Source: Pseudomonas guineae
Lineage (GTDB): Bacteria; Pseudomonadota; Gammaproteobacteria; Pseudomonadales; Pseudomonadaceae
Assembly (NCBI RefSeq): GCF_900113745.1
Contig: NZ_FOQL01000001.1
Coordinates: 558,001 to 622,000 of the forward strand
Length of the DNA: 64,000 nucleotides
Reading direction: 5' to 3'
Part shown: piece after piece, positions 18,486 to 27,427 of the stretch
Position numbering within the stretch: position 1 is the first letter of the stretch
Layout of the letters: every line of letters starts with the position of its first letter
Notes under the pieces: generated by a model
What the model saw: the letters and a program-made list of their open reading frames with translations, nothing else
Database searches by the model: none
Told to the model about the DNA's origin: nothing
Translations under genes and position numbers: made by a program

Positions 18486-19859
18486 TTACATCTTCGGCAT
18501 GCCGCCTGGCATCATCCCGCCCATGCCACGCATCATCTTGGCCATACCGCCTTTAGCCGTGAATTTCTTCATCATCTTTTGCATTTGTTTGTGCTGCTTG
18601 ATCAAACGCCCGATGTCTTGCACCTGGGTGCCGGAGCCCATGGCAATACGGCGCTTGCGTGAGCCACTGATCACATCAGGATCGCGCCGCTCATGGGGCG
18701 TCATCGAGTCGATAATCGCTTCCATCTGTTTGAACTGCTTCTCGGCCGCGCCCTGAGCATTGCCCATCTGAGCCAGATTGACGCCACCCATCTGCGGCAG
18801 CTTGTCCATCAACCCACCAAGACCGCCCATACTCTTCATCTGCTGCAACTGATCGCGGAAGTCTTCGAGGTCGAAGCCCTTACCCTTCTTTAGCTTCTTG
18901 GTAAGTTTCTCGGCTTTTTCGCGATCCAGGGTTTGTTCGGCCTGCTCGATCAAGCTGAGCACATCACCCATACCGAGAATGCGCGAGGCGATACGGTCAG
19001 GGTGGAAAGGCTCCAGCGCCTCGGTTTTCTCACCCATACCGATAAACTTGATCGGCTTGCCAGTGATATGGCGTACGGACAACGCGGCACCGCCACGGGC
19101 ATCACCGTCGACCTTGGTTAGCACTACACCGGTTAGCGGCAGCGCATCATTGAAAGCTTTGGCGGTATTGGCGGCGTCCTGACCGGTCATAGCATCGACC
19201 ACAAACAGGGTTTCCACCGGCTTGATGGCGGCGTGCAGGGCCTGGATCTCGGCCATCATCTCGGCATCAATAGCCAAACGACCGGCGGTATCGACGATCA
19301 CCACATCAATAAATTTAAGCTTGGCTTCCTTGATCGCCGCCTCAGCAATATCAACCGGCTTCTGGCTCAGATCAGAGGGGAAGAACGTCACGCCAACATC
19401 GTGAGCCAGGGTTTCTAACTGCTTGATCGCCGCGGGGCGATAAACGTCAGCCGACACCACCATCACCGTCTTCTTTTTGCGTTCTTTAAGGAAGCGCGCC
19501 AGCTTACCCACAGTGGTGGTTTTACCCGCACCCTGCAGACCCGCCATCAACACCACGGCAGGCGGCACAGCACTCAACGCCAGATCTTCGTTGGCGGCGC
19601 CCATCAACTCTTCGAGTTCGGCTCGCACGACTTTCACGAAGGCCTGACCCGGCGTTAGGCTTTTCGAGATCTCGGTGCCAACTGCACGATCTTTGACTTT
19701 GTTAACGAAGTCCTTAACCACTGGCAAGGCAACGTCCGCCTCAAGCAAGGCCATACGCACTTCACGCAGGGTGTCCTTGATGTTGTCTTCACTCAGCTTG
19801 GCTTTGCCAGTGACATTTCGCAGGGTCTGCGAAAGGCGGTCAGTCAGATTTTCGAACAT
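18486..19859 (-). CDS. ffh: Signal recognition particle GTPase Ffh
   Basis: 457 aa with the ATG at 19859 (AAGGA 6 nt upstream). Binds 4.5S RNA and signal sequences and, with FtsY, targets membrane proteins. The N domain (about 1-90) is followed by the G domain with P-loop GLQGAGKTTTVGKLA and VDTAGRL, and by a methionine-rich M domain with the SRP RNA-binding signature around GSGTQVQDIGRLIKQHK; the tail is GGMMPGGMPKM. The longer upstream frame (about 100 extra codons) has no family support. Confidence 0.98.
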   Translation of the reverse strand: MFENLTDRLSQTLRNVTGKAKLSEDNIKDTLREVRMALLEADVALPVVKDFVNKVKDRAVGTEISKSLTPGQAFVKVVRAELEELMGAANEDLALSAVPPAVVLMAGLQGAGKTTTVGKLARFLKERKKKTVMVVSADVYRPAAIKQLETLAHDVGVTFFPSDLSQKPVDIAEAAIKEAKLKFIDVVIVDTAGRLAIDAEMMAEIQALHAAIKPVETLFVVDAMTGQDAANTAKAFNDALPLTGVVLTKVDGDARGGAALSVRHITGKPIKFIGMGEKTEALEPFHPDRIASRILGMGDVLSLIEQAEQTLDREKAEKLTKKLKKGKGFDLEDFRDQLQQMKSMGGLGGLMDKLPQMGGVNLAQMGNAQGAAEKQFKQMEAIIDSMTPHERRDPDVISGSRKRRIAMGSGTQVQDIGRLIKQHKQMQKMMKKFTAKGGMAKMMRGMGGMMPGGMPKM

Positions 19860-20015
19860 GCGCGTTCCTTTCAGGCTCAACTGAGCCGAGGGTGGGCTTG
19901 CAACAGGTCGCGGATTATAGCGAAGACTGCAAGGCTCCGACACCGCCAGACGCTTTCGTGACGCACGGGTTGTATGCCACACTGACTGCCTTTCGGGTTT
20001 GCCTAACAAGGATTT

Positions 20016-20816
20016 ATGCACCCTCTGCTTCCCAGTCTCGCCGCTGCCTGCCTCTACGCAGGAGCCGCAATCTACCAAGGCCTGCGCCTGCGACAGCGCA
20101 GCACATCCGACAAGCGGCTGCTGGTGGCACTCGGCACATTGGCGCTGCTTCTGCACGGCAATAGCCTGTTCCTGCAGATGTTTGATGCCAGTGGCTTGTC
20201 GTTGGACTTTTTTAAAGCCGCCAGCCTGATTGCCGCCGCCGTTATTCTGCTGACACTGCTAGCCTGCGCACGAAACCCGGTTGAAAACCTGCTGTTGCTG
20301 CTATTCCCAATGGGGATGGTCACCGTTCTGCTCGCCCAGTTCATGCCTAGCGGCACCACTCAAAGCATCAATGAGGCGCCGGGCATAATCGCTCACATCC
20401 TCTTGTCGATCACTGCTTACGGCATGCTCACCATTGCCGTATTCCAGTCGCTGTTGCTGCTGCTGCAAGATCACCAACTCAAGCACAAGCACCCCTCCGG
20501 GCTGATCAAGAACTTCCCTCCGCTGCAAACCATGGAAAGCCTGCTGTTCAGCTTCCTCTGGGCAGGCTGGGCGCTGCTGTCACTCTCACTGCTGTCTGGC
20601 GCACTGTTTATCAGCGACCTATTTGCTCAGCACCTGGTGCACAAAACCATCCTTTCGTGCTTTGCCTGGGTGGTCTTTGCTGTGCTCCTGTGGGGCCGCC
20701 ACCAACTCGGCTGGCGTGGCCATAAAGCCATTCGCTGGACCCTGGCAGGCTTTTGCCTGCTGATGCTGGCCTATTTTGGCAGCAAGCTGGTTCGCGAATT
20801 TATCCTGCACATCTGA
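20016..20816 (+). CDS. CcsA-like cytochrome c assembly family membrane protein (YpjD)
   Basis: 266 aa with about eight membrane segments. Conserved histidines occur in GIIAHILLSITAYG, FAQHLVHKTILS and WRGHKAIRW, as in the CcmC/CcsA haem-handling fold. In gammaproteobacteria this gene (E. coli ypjD) lies divergent from ffh and beside the corB-like gene, exactly as here, and a role in Mg2+ efflux or haem handling has not been settled from sequence. The ATG at 20016 gives a clean N-terminal segment. Confidence 0.87.
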   Translation: MHPLLPSLAAACLYAGAAIYQGLRLRQRSTSDKRLLVALGTLALLLHGNSLFLQMFDASGLSLDFFKAASLIAAAVILLTLLACARNPVENLLLLLFPMGMVTVLLAQFMPSGTTQSINEAPGIIAHILLSITAYGMLTIAVFQSLLLLLQDHQLKHKHPSGLIKNFPPLQTMESLLFSFLWAGWALLSLSLLSGALFISDLFAQHLVHKTILSCFAWVVFAVLLWGRHQLGWRGHKAIRWTLAGFCLLMLAYFGSKLVREFILHI

Positions 20817-20826
20817 GACCCCTTCC

Positions 20827-22116
20827 GTGGACGACCTTCAATCCAGCTACCTGCTCGGGCTGCTGATTTTTCTGATCCTTTGCTCGGCATTCTTCTCCAG
20901 CTCGGAGACCGGCATGCTCAGCCTGAATCGCTATCGCCTCAAGCATATGGCCAAGGAAGGGCATAAGGGCGCCAAACGCGTAACCGCCCTGCTCAGCCGC
21001 CCAGATCGCCTGCTCGGCACCATTCTGGTTGGCAATAATGTGGTCAATATTCTCGCCGCCTCCATCGCCACCGTATTGGCCGTCGACATATGGGGCGAAG
21101 CTGGGATCGCGATTGCCACTGCCGGCCTGACCATCGTGGTACTTATTTTTGGTGAAATCACCCCCAAAACCTTGGCAGCTCTGCGCCCGGAACTGGTGGC
21201 CTTCCCCGCCAGCCGCGTGCTGGTAATACTGCAGCGGCTACTTTACCCAGTGGTCTGGACGACGAGCACGATCAGCAACGGGCTACTGCGCCTGCTTGGC
21301 GTTGACCCCTCACTGCGCGCCAGCGACAGTCTGTCTACCGAGGAGCTGCGCAGCGTGGTGCGCGAATCCGCCGCTGGCATGCCGAAAAACCGCCAGAACA
21401 TGCTGCTCGGCATCCTTGATCTTGAGCGCGTGACGGTGGATGACATCATGATCCCGCGCAACGAAGTCACCGGCATCAACCTCGACGACGACCTTGAAAG
21501 CATCATCAGCCTGCTGACTAACACCACGCACACGCGCCTACCGGTATTTCGCACTGACATCAATCAGATCGAAGGCATCGTGCACATGCGCCAGATTGCA
21601 CGCCTGCTGTCACACAACGAGCTGAGCAAAGAGGCGCTACTGGCAGCCTGCAACGAACCGTATTTCGTGCCGGAAGGTACGCCGCTGTCGATCCAGCTGA
21701 TCAACTTTCAAAAACAGAAACGTCGGATTGGCATTGTCGTCGATGAGTACGGTGACGTAATCGGCATCGTCACCCTGGAAGATATTCTCGAAGAAATCGT
21801 CGGCGACTTTAGCAATCAAGACACCCTGCGCAGCCCGGACATCCACCCCCAAGAAGATGGCACCCAGGTGATCGATGGTGCGGCCTATATCCGCGAAATC
21901 AACAAGGCGCTGGACTGGCACCTGCCTTGCGATGGCCCGAAAACCCTCAATGGCCTGGTAACCGAAGCCCTGGAAAGCATCCCCGACAGCGCCGTATGCC
22001 TGAAGATCGGTCCTTATCGCCTGGAGATTTTGCAGTCTTCGGAGAACCGGGTAAAAAGCGTACGCGCCTGGCAGGCCAAGGCTAAGGCGCACAGCGAGCC
22101 GCCGGCGCAAGGCTGA
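20827..22116 (+). CDS. HlyC/CorC (CNNM) family transporter with CBS pair
   Basis: 429 aa from a GTG at 20827, 10 bp after the CcsA-like gene. An N-terminal CNNM membrane domain (FFSSSETGMLSLNRYRLKHMA, about residues 1-180) is followed by a CBS pair (MIPRNEVTGINLDDDLE ... IGIVVDEYGDVIGIVTLEDILEEIVGDF, about 195-330) and a CorC_HlyC domain. It resembles E. coli CorB/YfjD, linked with Mg2+ or Co2+ efflux. A TTG start at 20776 would overlap the preceding gene and is less likely. Its last 35 bp overlap the SGNH hydrolase gene on the other strand. Confidence 0.9.
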   Translation: MDDLQSSYLLGLLIFLILCSAFFSSSETGMLSLNRYRLKHMAKEGHKGAKRVTALLSRPDRLLGTILVGNNVVNILAASIATVLAVDIWGEAGIAIATAGLTIVVLIFGEITPKTLAALRPELVAFPASRVLVILQRLLYPVVWTTSTISNGLLRLLGVDPSLRASDSLSTEELRSVVRESAAGMPKNRQNMLLGILDLERVTVDDIMIPRNEVTGINLDDDLESIISLLTNTTHTRLPVFRTDINQIEGIVHMRQIARLLSHNELSKEALLAACNEPYFVPEGTPLSIQLINFQKQKRRIGIVVDEYGDVIGIVTLEDILEEIVGDFSNQDTLRSPDIHPQEDGTQVIDGAAYIREINKALDWHLPCDGPKTLNGLVTEALESIPDSAVCLKIGPYRLEILQSSENRVKSVRAWQAKAKAHSEPPAQG

Positions 22117-22822
22117 CAGCCAGCCCCTGCGCCCACACACGGTAGCCCAGACCTGACGGGTGATAACCATCACGCGCCAGGTACTCGGCAGAAAATTTCA
22201 GGTCAACCGTGTGATGACCCGCCCCCAAGCTCACCGCCAACTGACGTAAGCGCGTATCCAGCAAGCCTGCGCGCAGACCAAGCAAGCGTCGCAACAGCCA
22301 GGGCAGCGCAGTAAAATGCTGCAGTGGCGGCACACTGCTGAACGCCACCGTTGCTCCGCGCGCCGCCAACGCCTCAGCCATGCAGCCGAGCGCAGCCTCC
22401 CAACGCGCCAACGAGGTCAAGCGCGTAGTGTCGTTAACACCAAACACCAACAGTGCCAGATCAAAGGGCTGATCCAGCACCTGAGGCATTAAGCGCTCAC
22501 GCGCTTGCTCAGCGGTAATGCCGTTCTCGCCACAAGCCCGCCAGGCCACCGGCCTACCTTCACGCGCCGCCAACGCTGCAGCCAGTTGCCCGACTAACGC
22601 AGCCTGCAGCTGATCAACCCCTACGCCGACAACGGTCGACTCTCCCAGCAACAGCAAACGTAACGGCTCACCCGGCAAGTCTTGCCCCGCCACACCGCAC
22701 AACAATCCGCCAGCTGGCGGCAAACGCAGGGTTTTACGCCGCGCACTTAGCGCCAGCGGCAGTGCAATCGGCGCCAACAGCGCCAAACCTAACCACCACG
22801 CGCCGGCGCGCCAGGCACTCAC
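22082..22822 (-). CDS. SGNH/GDSL hydrolase
   Basis: 246 aa. An N-terminal hydrophobic segment ([19 protein letters not shown]) suggests membrane anchoring. Catalytic blocks are the nucleophile Ser in [13 protein letters not shown], the oxyanion Asn in [12 protein letters not shown], and Asp-x-x-His in [11 protein letters not shown]. Substrate unknown; esterase or lipase activity is expected. It starts with GTG in a GTGA overlap with the purT stop, so the two are translationally coupled. The 3' end overlaps the CorC-like gene for 35 bp, tail to tail. Confidence 0.87.
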   Translation of the reverse strand: MSAWRAGAWWLGLALLAPIALPLALSARRKTLRLPPAGGLLCGVAGQDLPGEPLRLLLLGESTVVGVGVDQLQAALVGQLAAALAAREGRPVAWRACGENGITAEQARERLMPQVLDQPFDLALLVFGVNDTTRLTSLARWEAALGCMAEALAARGATVAFSSVPPLQHFTALPWLLRRLLGLRAGLLDTRLRQLAVSLGAGHHTVDLKFSAEYLARDGYHPSGLGYRVWAQGLAVSLAPAARCAP

Positions 22823-24000
22823 AGCTCGACGCTGACCGCCTGCGCCGCACGTGTAGCTTTGGTACGCGCCGCCTGCAGTGACTCATCACGCGCCAACGCC
22901 ACGCCCATACGGCGTTGGCCGCTCACTTCTGGCTTGCCGAACAAGCGCAGAGCGGTATCCGGCTCGGCCAGAGCAGCTGCCAAATTGCCAAAACTGACCT
23001 GCTGCGATTCACCCTCGACCAATATCACTGCCGAGGCCGACGCACCGAGCTGGCGAATCGCCGGAATCGGCAGACCGAGAATAGCCCGCGCATGCAGGGC
23101 GAACTCGGACAGGTCCTGAGAAATCAACGTGACCAAACCGGTATCGTGCGGGCGCGGCGAGATTTCGCAGAACCATACCTGGTCACCTTTGACGAACAAC
23201 TCAACACCGAACAACCCGCGACCACCCAGCGAACCGGTGACTGCCAGGGCAATACGCTCGGCTTCAGCCTGAGCCTTGGCGCTCATCGGTTGTGGCTGCC
23301 AGGATTCTTGGTAATCACCCTTAACCTGACGGTGGCCGACCGGCGCGCAGAAGGTGGTACCGCCACTGTGGCGTACGGTGAGTAAGGCAATCTCATAATC
23401 GAAATCGATAAAGCCTTCAACTATCACCCGGCCCTTGCCTGCACGGCCACCGGCCTGGGCGTAATCCCAAGCAGCTTGCAAGTCATCCGGACCTTTCAGT
23501 ACGGACTGGCCCTTGCCCGAAGAACTCATGATCGGCTTGATCAGACAGGGAAAGCCAATAGCTGCGACCGCTTCCTGGCACTGCTCAAAAGAGTCGGCAA
23601 ACTGATAAGGCGAAGTCGGCAAGCCCAGCTCTTCAGCGGCTAAGCGGCGAATGCCTTCGCGGTTCATGGTCAGCTGCGCGGCACGCGCGCTGGGAATAAC
23701 GGTGAAACCTTCATTTTCCAGCTCGACCAGGGTCGCGGTGGCGATAGCTTCAATTTCCGGCACGATGTAGTGCGGTTGCTCCAACTCGATAACGGCACGC
23801 AGGGCAGCGCCGTCGAGCATGTCGATCACATGGCTGCGGTGCGCCACCTGCATGGCCGGCGCATTGGCGTAACGATCCACGGCAATCACTTCAACGCCCA
23901 GACGCTGCAGCTCAATCGCCACTTCCTTACCCAGCTCACCAGAGCCACACAACAGCACACGGGTCGCACTCGGCGACAAAGGGGTTCCGATACGGGGCAT
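22819..24000 (-). CDS. purT: Formate-dependent phosphoribosylglycinamide formyltransferase
   Basis: 393 aa. Catalyses the third step of purine synthesis using formate and ATP instead of formyl-tetrahydrofolate. It has the ATP-grasp architecture: [27 protein letters not shown] at the N-terminus, [12 protein letters not shown] for the ATP-binding loop, and [10 protein letters not shown] near the metal site. It lies 34 bp after the DUF1289 gene. Confidence 0.97.
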   Translation of the reverse strand: MPRIGTPLSPSATRVLLCGSGELGKEVAIELQRLGVEVIAVDRYANAPAMQVAHRSHVIDMLDGAALRAVIELEQPHYIVPEIEAIATATLVELENEGFTVIPSARAAQLTMNREGIRRLAAEELGLPTSPYQFADSFEQCQEAVAAIGFPCLIKPIMSSSGKGQSVLKGPDDLQAAWDYAQAGGRAGKGRVIVEGFIDFDYEIALLTVRHSGGTTFCAPVGHRQVKGDYQESWQPQPMSAKAQAEAERIALAVTGSLGGRGLFGVELFVKGDQVWFCEISPRPHDTGLVTLISQDLSEFALHARAILGLPIPAIRQLGASASAVILVEGESQQVSFGNLAAALAEPDTALRLFGKPEVSGQRRMGVALARDESLQAARTKATRAAQAVSVEL

Positions 24001-24034
24001 GGAAAATCCTCAAACGAAAAAATAGAAGGCGGTG

Positions 24035-24223
24035 CTACAACAAGATACCCTGGGCCTGGGCGCGCTCATGGCAATGCTGCAGCACCTGGCGGCGCTCGGC
24101 ATTGTCCATTAGGCCCCAGCGGGTAATTTCAGCGACCGAGCGCTGGCAGCCGATACAGATGTCTTCATCGTCGAGCGCACAGACATGCACGCAGGGTGAT
24201 GCAACCGGACGCTCCTGCTCCAT
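24035..24223 (-). CDS. DUF1289 small cysteine-rich protein
   Basis: 62 aa. Four cysteines in SPCVHVCALDDEDICIGCQR are typical of DUF1289 and suggest metal binding. The stop of the gamma-carbonic anhydrase gene and this ATG share one base (TGATG), so translation is coupled. Function unknown. Confidence 0.85.
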   Translation of the reverse strand: MEQERPVASPCVHVCALDDEDICIGCQRSVAEITRWGLMDNAERRQVLQHCHERAQAQGILL

Positions 24224-24747
24224 CAGTCGTCCTGCTCTGACAAGTCGCGGGCGTAACGCTGAGCGTTGTGCACGTAATGGGCGGCGCTGGCTTCAAGCAT
24301 TTTCTTTTGCGCCTCGGTCAGCTCACGCACCACTTTGCCCGGCGAGCCCATGACCAGCGAACCATCAGGAATTTCCTTACCTTCACCAATTAAACTATTG
24401 GCGCCGATGATGCAGTACTTGCCGATTTTTGCACCGTTGAGCACCACCGCATTGATACCGATCAAGCTGTAATCGCCCACGCTGCAACCGTGCAGCATAG
24501 CGTTATGGCCAATGGTTACGCCGGTGCCAATCGTCAGCGGGAAGCCCATATCGGTGTGCATCACCGTGCCATCTTGCACGTTGCTGTTCTCACCGATATG
24601 AATCAGCTCGTTGTCACCGCGTAACACGGCGTTGAACCACACGCTTGCGCCCGGTTCAAGTTTGACCTTGCCGACCAGGGTGGCATTAGGCGCAACCCAG
24701 CTGTCGGCATGGGCGTCTACGTGGGACTGGCCCAGACGGTATTTCAT
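24223..24747 (-). CDS. Gamma-carbonic anhydrase family protein (YrdA/PaaY-like)
   Basis: 174 aa. A left-handed beta-helix built of hexapeptide repeats is visible through residues about 15-140 ([21 protein letters not shown] ... [25 protein letters not shown]). Metal-ligand histidines fit TVMHTDMG and [10 protein letters not shown]. Many members lack measurable carbonic anhydrase activity, so the reaction is not certain. It is in an apparent operon with the upstream Nudix gene (21 bp) and DUF1289. Confidence 0.9.
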   Translation of the reverse strand: MKYRLGQSHVDAHADSWVAPNATLVGKVKLEPGASVWFNAVLRGDNELIHIGENSNVQDGTVMHTDMGFPLTIGTGVTIGHNAMLHGCSVGDYSLIGINAVVLNGAKIGKYCIIGANSLIGEGKEIPDGSLVMGSPGKVVRELTEAQKKMLEASAAHYVHNAQRYARDLSEQDD

Positions 24748-24768
24748 GCGTTATTCCTCATCCCACAA

Positions 24769-25374
24769 TCACGTGAGTTTGATGAAGTGCTCGGGCGGCT
24801 TTTGCATATCGATATGCACATCGTCGAACACAAGGTTGACTAACTCGACCAGCATGATCGCCGTTAGCCCCCAGATTTTAAACTCGTCATAGCGGTAGCT
24901 CGGCACATACCAGCTGCGCCCGAGGTAATCGATGCGGTGGGTGGTTTCCCGCGGGTCATCGCGGAAAAACGCCAGCGGCACGGCAAATACGGCGGCGATC
25001 TCGCCGTCATTAGGCCGGTACTCGACAAAATCCGGCACCAGCCCAACATAAGGCGTGACCTGAATGCCGTGGCGCGAGACCAAGGTGCTGAGCGGCCCAA
25101 TGATCTCGACCAGCCCAGGCGGCAGGCCAATTTCTTCCTCGGCCTCGCGCAAAGCAGTCTCAACCAAATCCGCATCTTCCGGATCGCGCCGCCCGCCGGG
25201 AAAGGCCACCTCGCCACCGTGGGTGGACAGACCGCTGGCGCGCAACGTCAGCACCACTTCCGGCTCATCACTGCGGGTAATCGGCACCAGCACTGCAGCC
25301 TCAGGGTAGCGTGTATCGATCTGCATATCCTGCGGGCTATAGCCACGCATGCGAAGGAGCAACTCGTCCAGCAT
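24769..25374 (-). CDS. CoA pyrophosphatase, Nudix family (NudL-like)
   Basis: 201 aa from the ATG at 25374. The UPF0035 signature before the Nudix box, LTLRASGLSTHGGEVAFPGG, and the box RRDPEDADLVETALREAEEEIGL mark the CoA/acyl-CoA diphosphatase branch that yields phosphopantetheine and adenosine 3',5'-bisphosphate. An upstream TTG/GTG extension adds 23 unlikely residues. It heads the run to the carbonic anhydrase, DUF1289, purT and SGNH genes. Confidence 0.87.
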   Translation of the reverse strand: MLDELLLRMRGYSPQDMQIDTRYPEAAVLVPITRSDEPEVVLTLRASGLSTHGGEVAFPGGRRDPEDADLVETALREAEEEIGLPPGLVEIIGPLSTLVSRHGIQVTPYVGLVPDFVEYRPNDGEIAAVFAVPLAFFRDDPRETTHRIDYLGRSWYVPSYRYDEFKIWGLTAIMLVELVNLVFDDVHIDMQKPPEHFIKLT

Positions 25375-25544
25375 GAGGATTCTCGGTGTTTTATTCTGCG
25401 TTTGATGATGGCACGAAAGCAGCGCATGGCCCAAGCCCCGCACCGCTGCCTAGCATCATTCAGGCGCTCGATAAGCCTACTGCTCGCGCTTGCCGAGAAG
25501 CCGTCGCGCACGCCAAGATAGCCCACACGCAATGAGGATCTGGC

Positions 25545-26102
25545 ATGAAGTTCTGTAGCAACTGTGGCGGGCCGATCAGTTACCACATCCCGCAGGGTGA
25601 CAACCGCTTGCGCCACGTCTGCGCCCAGTGCCAGATGGTGCACTACCAGAACCCGCGAATCATCGCCGGCTGCCTACCAATATGGGGCGAGCAAATACTG
25701 CTGTGCCGGCGTGCCATCGAGCCACGACGCGGTTACTGGACCCTGCCGGCCGGCTTTATGGAGAACGGCGAAACCCTCGAACAAGCCGCCGCTCGAGAAA
25801 CCCAAGAAGAAGCCTGCGCACGGGTGCGCGGCCTCAACCTCTACACTCTGTTTGACCTGCCACACATCAACCAGGTGTATATGTTGTTTCGCGCAGAGCT
25901 GGCCGACCTGGACTTTGCCCCAGGCGAGGAAAGCCTTGAGGTTGAGCTTTTCCATGAACAGGATATCCCCTGGTCAGAGCTGGCTTTCCCGGTCGTCGGG
26001 CGTACCTTAGAATGCTACTTCGCCGACCGCATTACGCAGCACTACCCGGTCCGCAACGAGCCGCTCGAAGCCTTGCGCGCGCATTACAAACAAGCCTTTT
26101 GA
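25545..26102 (+). CDS. Nudix hydrolase with N-terminal zinc ribbon
   Basis: 185 aa. A CxxC pair at the N-terminus (FCSNCGG) and a second one (VCAQCQ) about 20 residues later form a zinc ribbon; the Nudix box is GFMENGETLEQAAARETQEE. This layout is shared with NudC-type NADH pyrophosphatases and ADP-ribose hydrolases, but NudC has further signatures that are absent, so the substrate is open. GAGGA lies before the ATG. The L,D-transpeptidase gene follows after 15 bp. Confidence 0.88.
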   Translation: MKFCSNCGGPISYHIPQGDNRLRHVCAQCQMVHYQNPRIIAGCLPIWGEQILLCRRAIEPRRGYWTLPAGFMENGETLEQAAARETQEEACARVRGLNLYTLFDLPHINQVYMLFRAELADLDFAPGEESLEVELFHEQDIPWSELAFPVVGRTLECYFADRITQHYPVRNEPLEALRAHYKQAF

Positions 26103-26117
26103 TCCATGGGAATTACG

Positions 26118-26621
26118 ATGCGCTGGTTGTTCGCCCTAATTTGCCTAACCGTTGCCCTGACTGGCCACGCCAGCACCACTCCGATGCTTAACGGTAAGAC
26201 AATCGACAAGGTGTTGGTGGTTAAGTCCGAACGCACGCTGCACCTGATCAGTCGTGGCGACACCCTCAAGTCCTACCGCATCTCCTTGGGTAAGCAGCCT
26301 AAAGGGGCCAAGCAGCGCGAAGGCGACCTGCGCACCCCGGAAGGCTTCTATTGGATCGACTGGCGCAAGACCAGCGAGAACTACAATCTGTCCATGCACA
26401 TCTCCTACCCCAACGCCCGCGACCAGGCGCAGGCACGTGCCAAGGGTGTATCGCCGGGCGGCATGATCATGGTTCACGGCACTCCGCTGGACGAGGAATA
26501 CCCCGAGTGGATGTTCCACACCTTGGACTGGACCGAAGGCTGCATCGCCATGAAGAACACCGACATGCGCGAAATTTGGAGCCTGGTTAAGGACGGCACA
26601 CTGATCGAAATCAGGCCCTGA
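26118..26621 (+). CDS. Periplasmic L,D-transpeptidase (YkuD domain)
   Basis: 167 aa from the second ATG (GGGA 6 nt upstream). A signal peptide (MRWLFALICLTVALTGHA) is followed by a YkuD domain. His120 in MIMVHGTP and the putative nucleophile Cys142 in DWTEGCIAMKN sit where the family has HG and SHGCIR; the Arg after the Cys-Ile is replaced by Ala, as in the ErfK/YafK-like branch. It likely acts on peptidoglycan stem peptides or lipoprotein anchoring. Confidence 0.86.
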   Translation: MRWLFALICLTVALTGHASTTPMLNGKTIDKVLVVKSERTLHLISRGDTLKSYRISLGKQPKGAKQREGDLRTPEGFYWIDWRKTSENYNLSMHISYPNARDQAQARAKGVSPGGMIMVHGTPLDEEYPEWMFHTLDWTEGCIAMKNTDMREIWSLVKDGTLIEIRP

Positions 26622-26631
26622 TCGCCAGATG

Positions 26632-26660
26632 AAAAAAGGCACCTTCTCGGTGCCTTTTTA
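26632..26660. terminator. Bidirectional Rho-independent terminator
   Basis: AAAAAAGGCACC and GGTGCCTTTTT pair around a short loop, with A and T tracts on the two sides. It lies between the L,D-transpeptidase gene and the converging YqfO-like gene. Confidence 0.92.
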
Positions 26661-26664
26661 GACC

Positions 26665-26982
26665 TTAGAACTGAATATCTGACAAACGCCACACCTCAAA
26701 GGCAGGTGTTTCATAAGGATGCTGCTGCTTCATGGCCTTGACCGCAGCATGGATCAGCTCGTCGGCCACTACCATCTCGATTTTCCACTCCATGACCTGC
26801 TCGACCCGCCCCAGCTGGCCGAGAAACGGCTGACTGCCTTCCAGCGCGCGAAACTGGCCCTGCCCCAGAGTTTGCCAGCAACACTGGTCATACCGACCCA
26901 TATGGCCGCCTCCAGCGCTAAATACCGCGGCCTTGACGCCATCCAGATGGGTTTCCGGCACATAAAAGCACAGCTTGTACAT
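26665..26982 (-). CDS. YqfO/NIF3-like small protein
   Basis: 105 aa from the ATG at 26982 (GGAG 5 nt upstream). It starts MYKLCFYVPETHLDGVKAAVF and has GAGGGHMGRYDQCCW-like elements (here SAGGGHMGRYDQCCW) and HPYETPAFEVW, the hallmarks of the YqfO insert domain found alone or inside NIF3-family proteins. It belongs to the PII-like CutA/YqfO fold. Molecular role unknown. Confidence 0.87.
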   Translation of the reverse strand: MYKLCFYVPETHLDGVKAAVFSAGGGHMGRYDQCCWQTLGQGQFRALEGSQPFLGQLGRVEQVMEWKIEMVVADELIHAAVKAMKQQHPYETPAFEVWRLSDIQF

Positions 26983-27139
26983 TGAGGCTCCACCGGCAGA
27001 ACTGATAAAAAACGCCGTCATGATGCATACGGCAATGTCATTTGCCTTTACCTGTACGCGCTCGAATCACACAGATGTTCTTTCTGACCGGGCAATTGGT
27101 GGCGTGTTCAATGCTGCAATCAACAAGTCTCAACACCGT

Positions 27140-27409
27140 TTACACACCGCGCCAAAAACGCCACCAACGGTTCTTAAGACTGCTTACCGGCGGATGATGA
27201 CTGCCATCACAGTAAGGTAGACGTTGCGACAGACCGCAACGGCAAAGCAGCAGAAACCGCTCGCGCTCAGGCCGCAAGTCAAGCCTGTCGGGGCAGGCAG
27301 AAACACAATCGGGAAGCTGGGGCGAACGCCCGCAGCGGCACAGCTGCAAGGTATCGCCAGGTTTGACCTGGCGCACCTCAGGTAGACATGGCGCAGGCTT
27401 ACTCAACAT
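27140..27409 (-). CDS. Twin CDGSH-type iron-sulfur protein
   Basis: 89 aa with two CDGSH-like motifs of identical spacing. The second (Cys56, Cys58, Cys67, His71; LCRCGLSQRLPYCDGSH) has the regular three-Cys-one-His ligands of a [2Fe-2S] CDGSH site. The first (Cys24, Cys26, Cys35, Cys39) has Cys where His is expected. The gene begins 18 bp after the purL stop, and its ATG is at the stem-loop junction of a perfect 16-bp hairpin. No good Shine-Dalgarno sequence is seen, so a GTG at codon 12 remains possible. Confidence 0.78.
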   Translation of the reverse strand: MLSKPAPCLPEVRQVKPGDTLQLCRCGRSPQLPDCVSACPDRLDLRPERERFLLLCRCGLSQRLPYCDGSHHPPVSSLKNRWWRFWRGV

Positions 27410-27424
27410 AAGCCTGCGCCATGT
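27386..27424 (-). repeat. Perfect 16-bp inverted repeat after purL, spanning the CDGSH start
   Basis: ACATGGCGCAGGCTTA and its exact complement flank a 7-nt loop, beginning 3 nt after the purL stop. No T tract follows on the minus strand, so it is not a standard intrinsic terminator. It may stabilise or end the purL mRNA and may hide the start of the next gene. Confidence 0.8.
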
Positions 27425-27427
27425 GGG

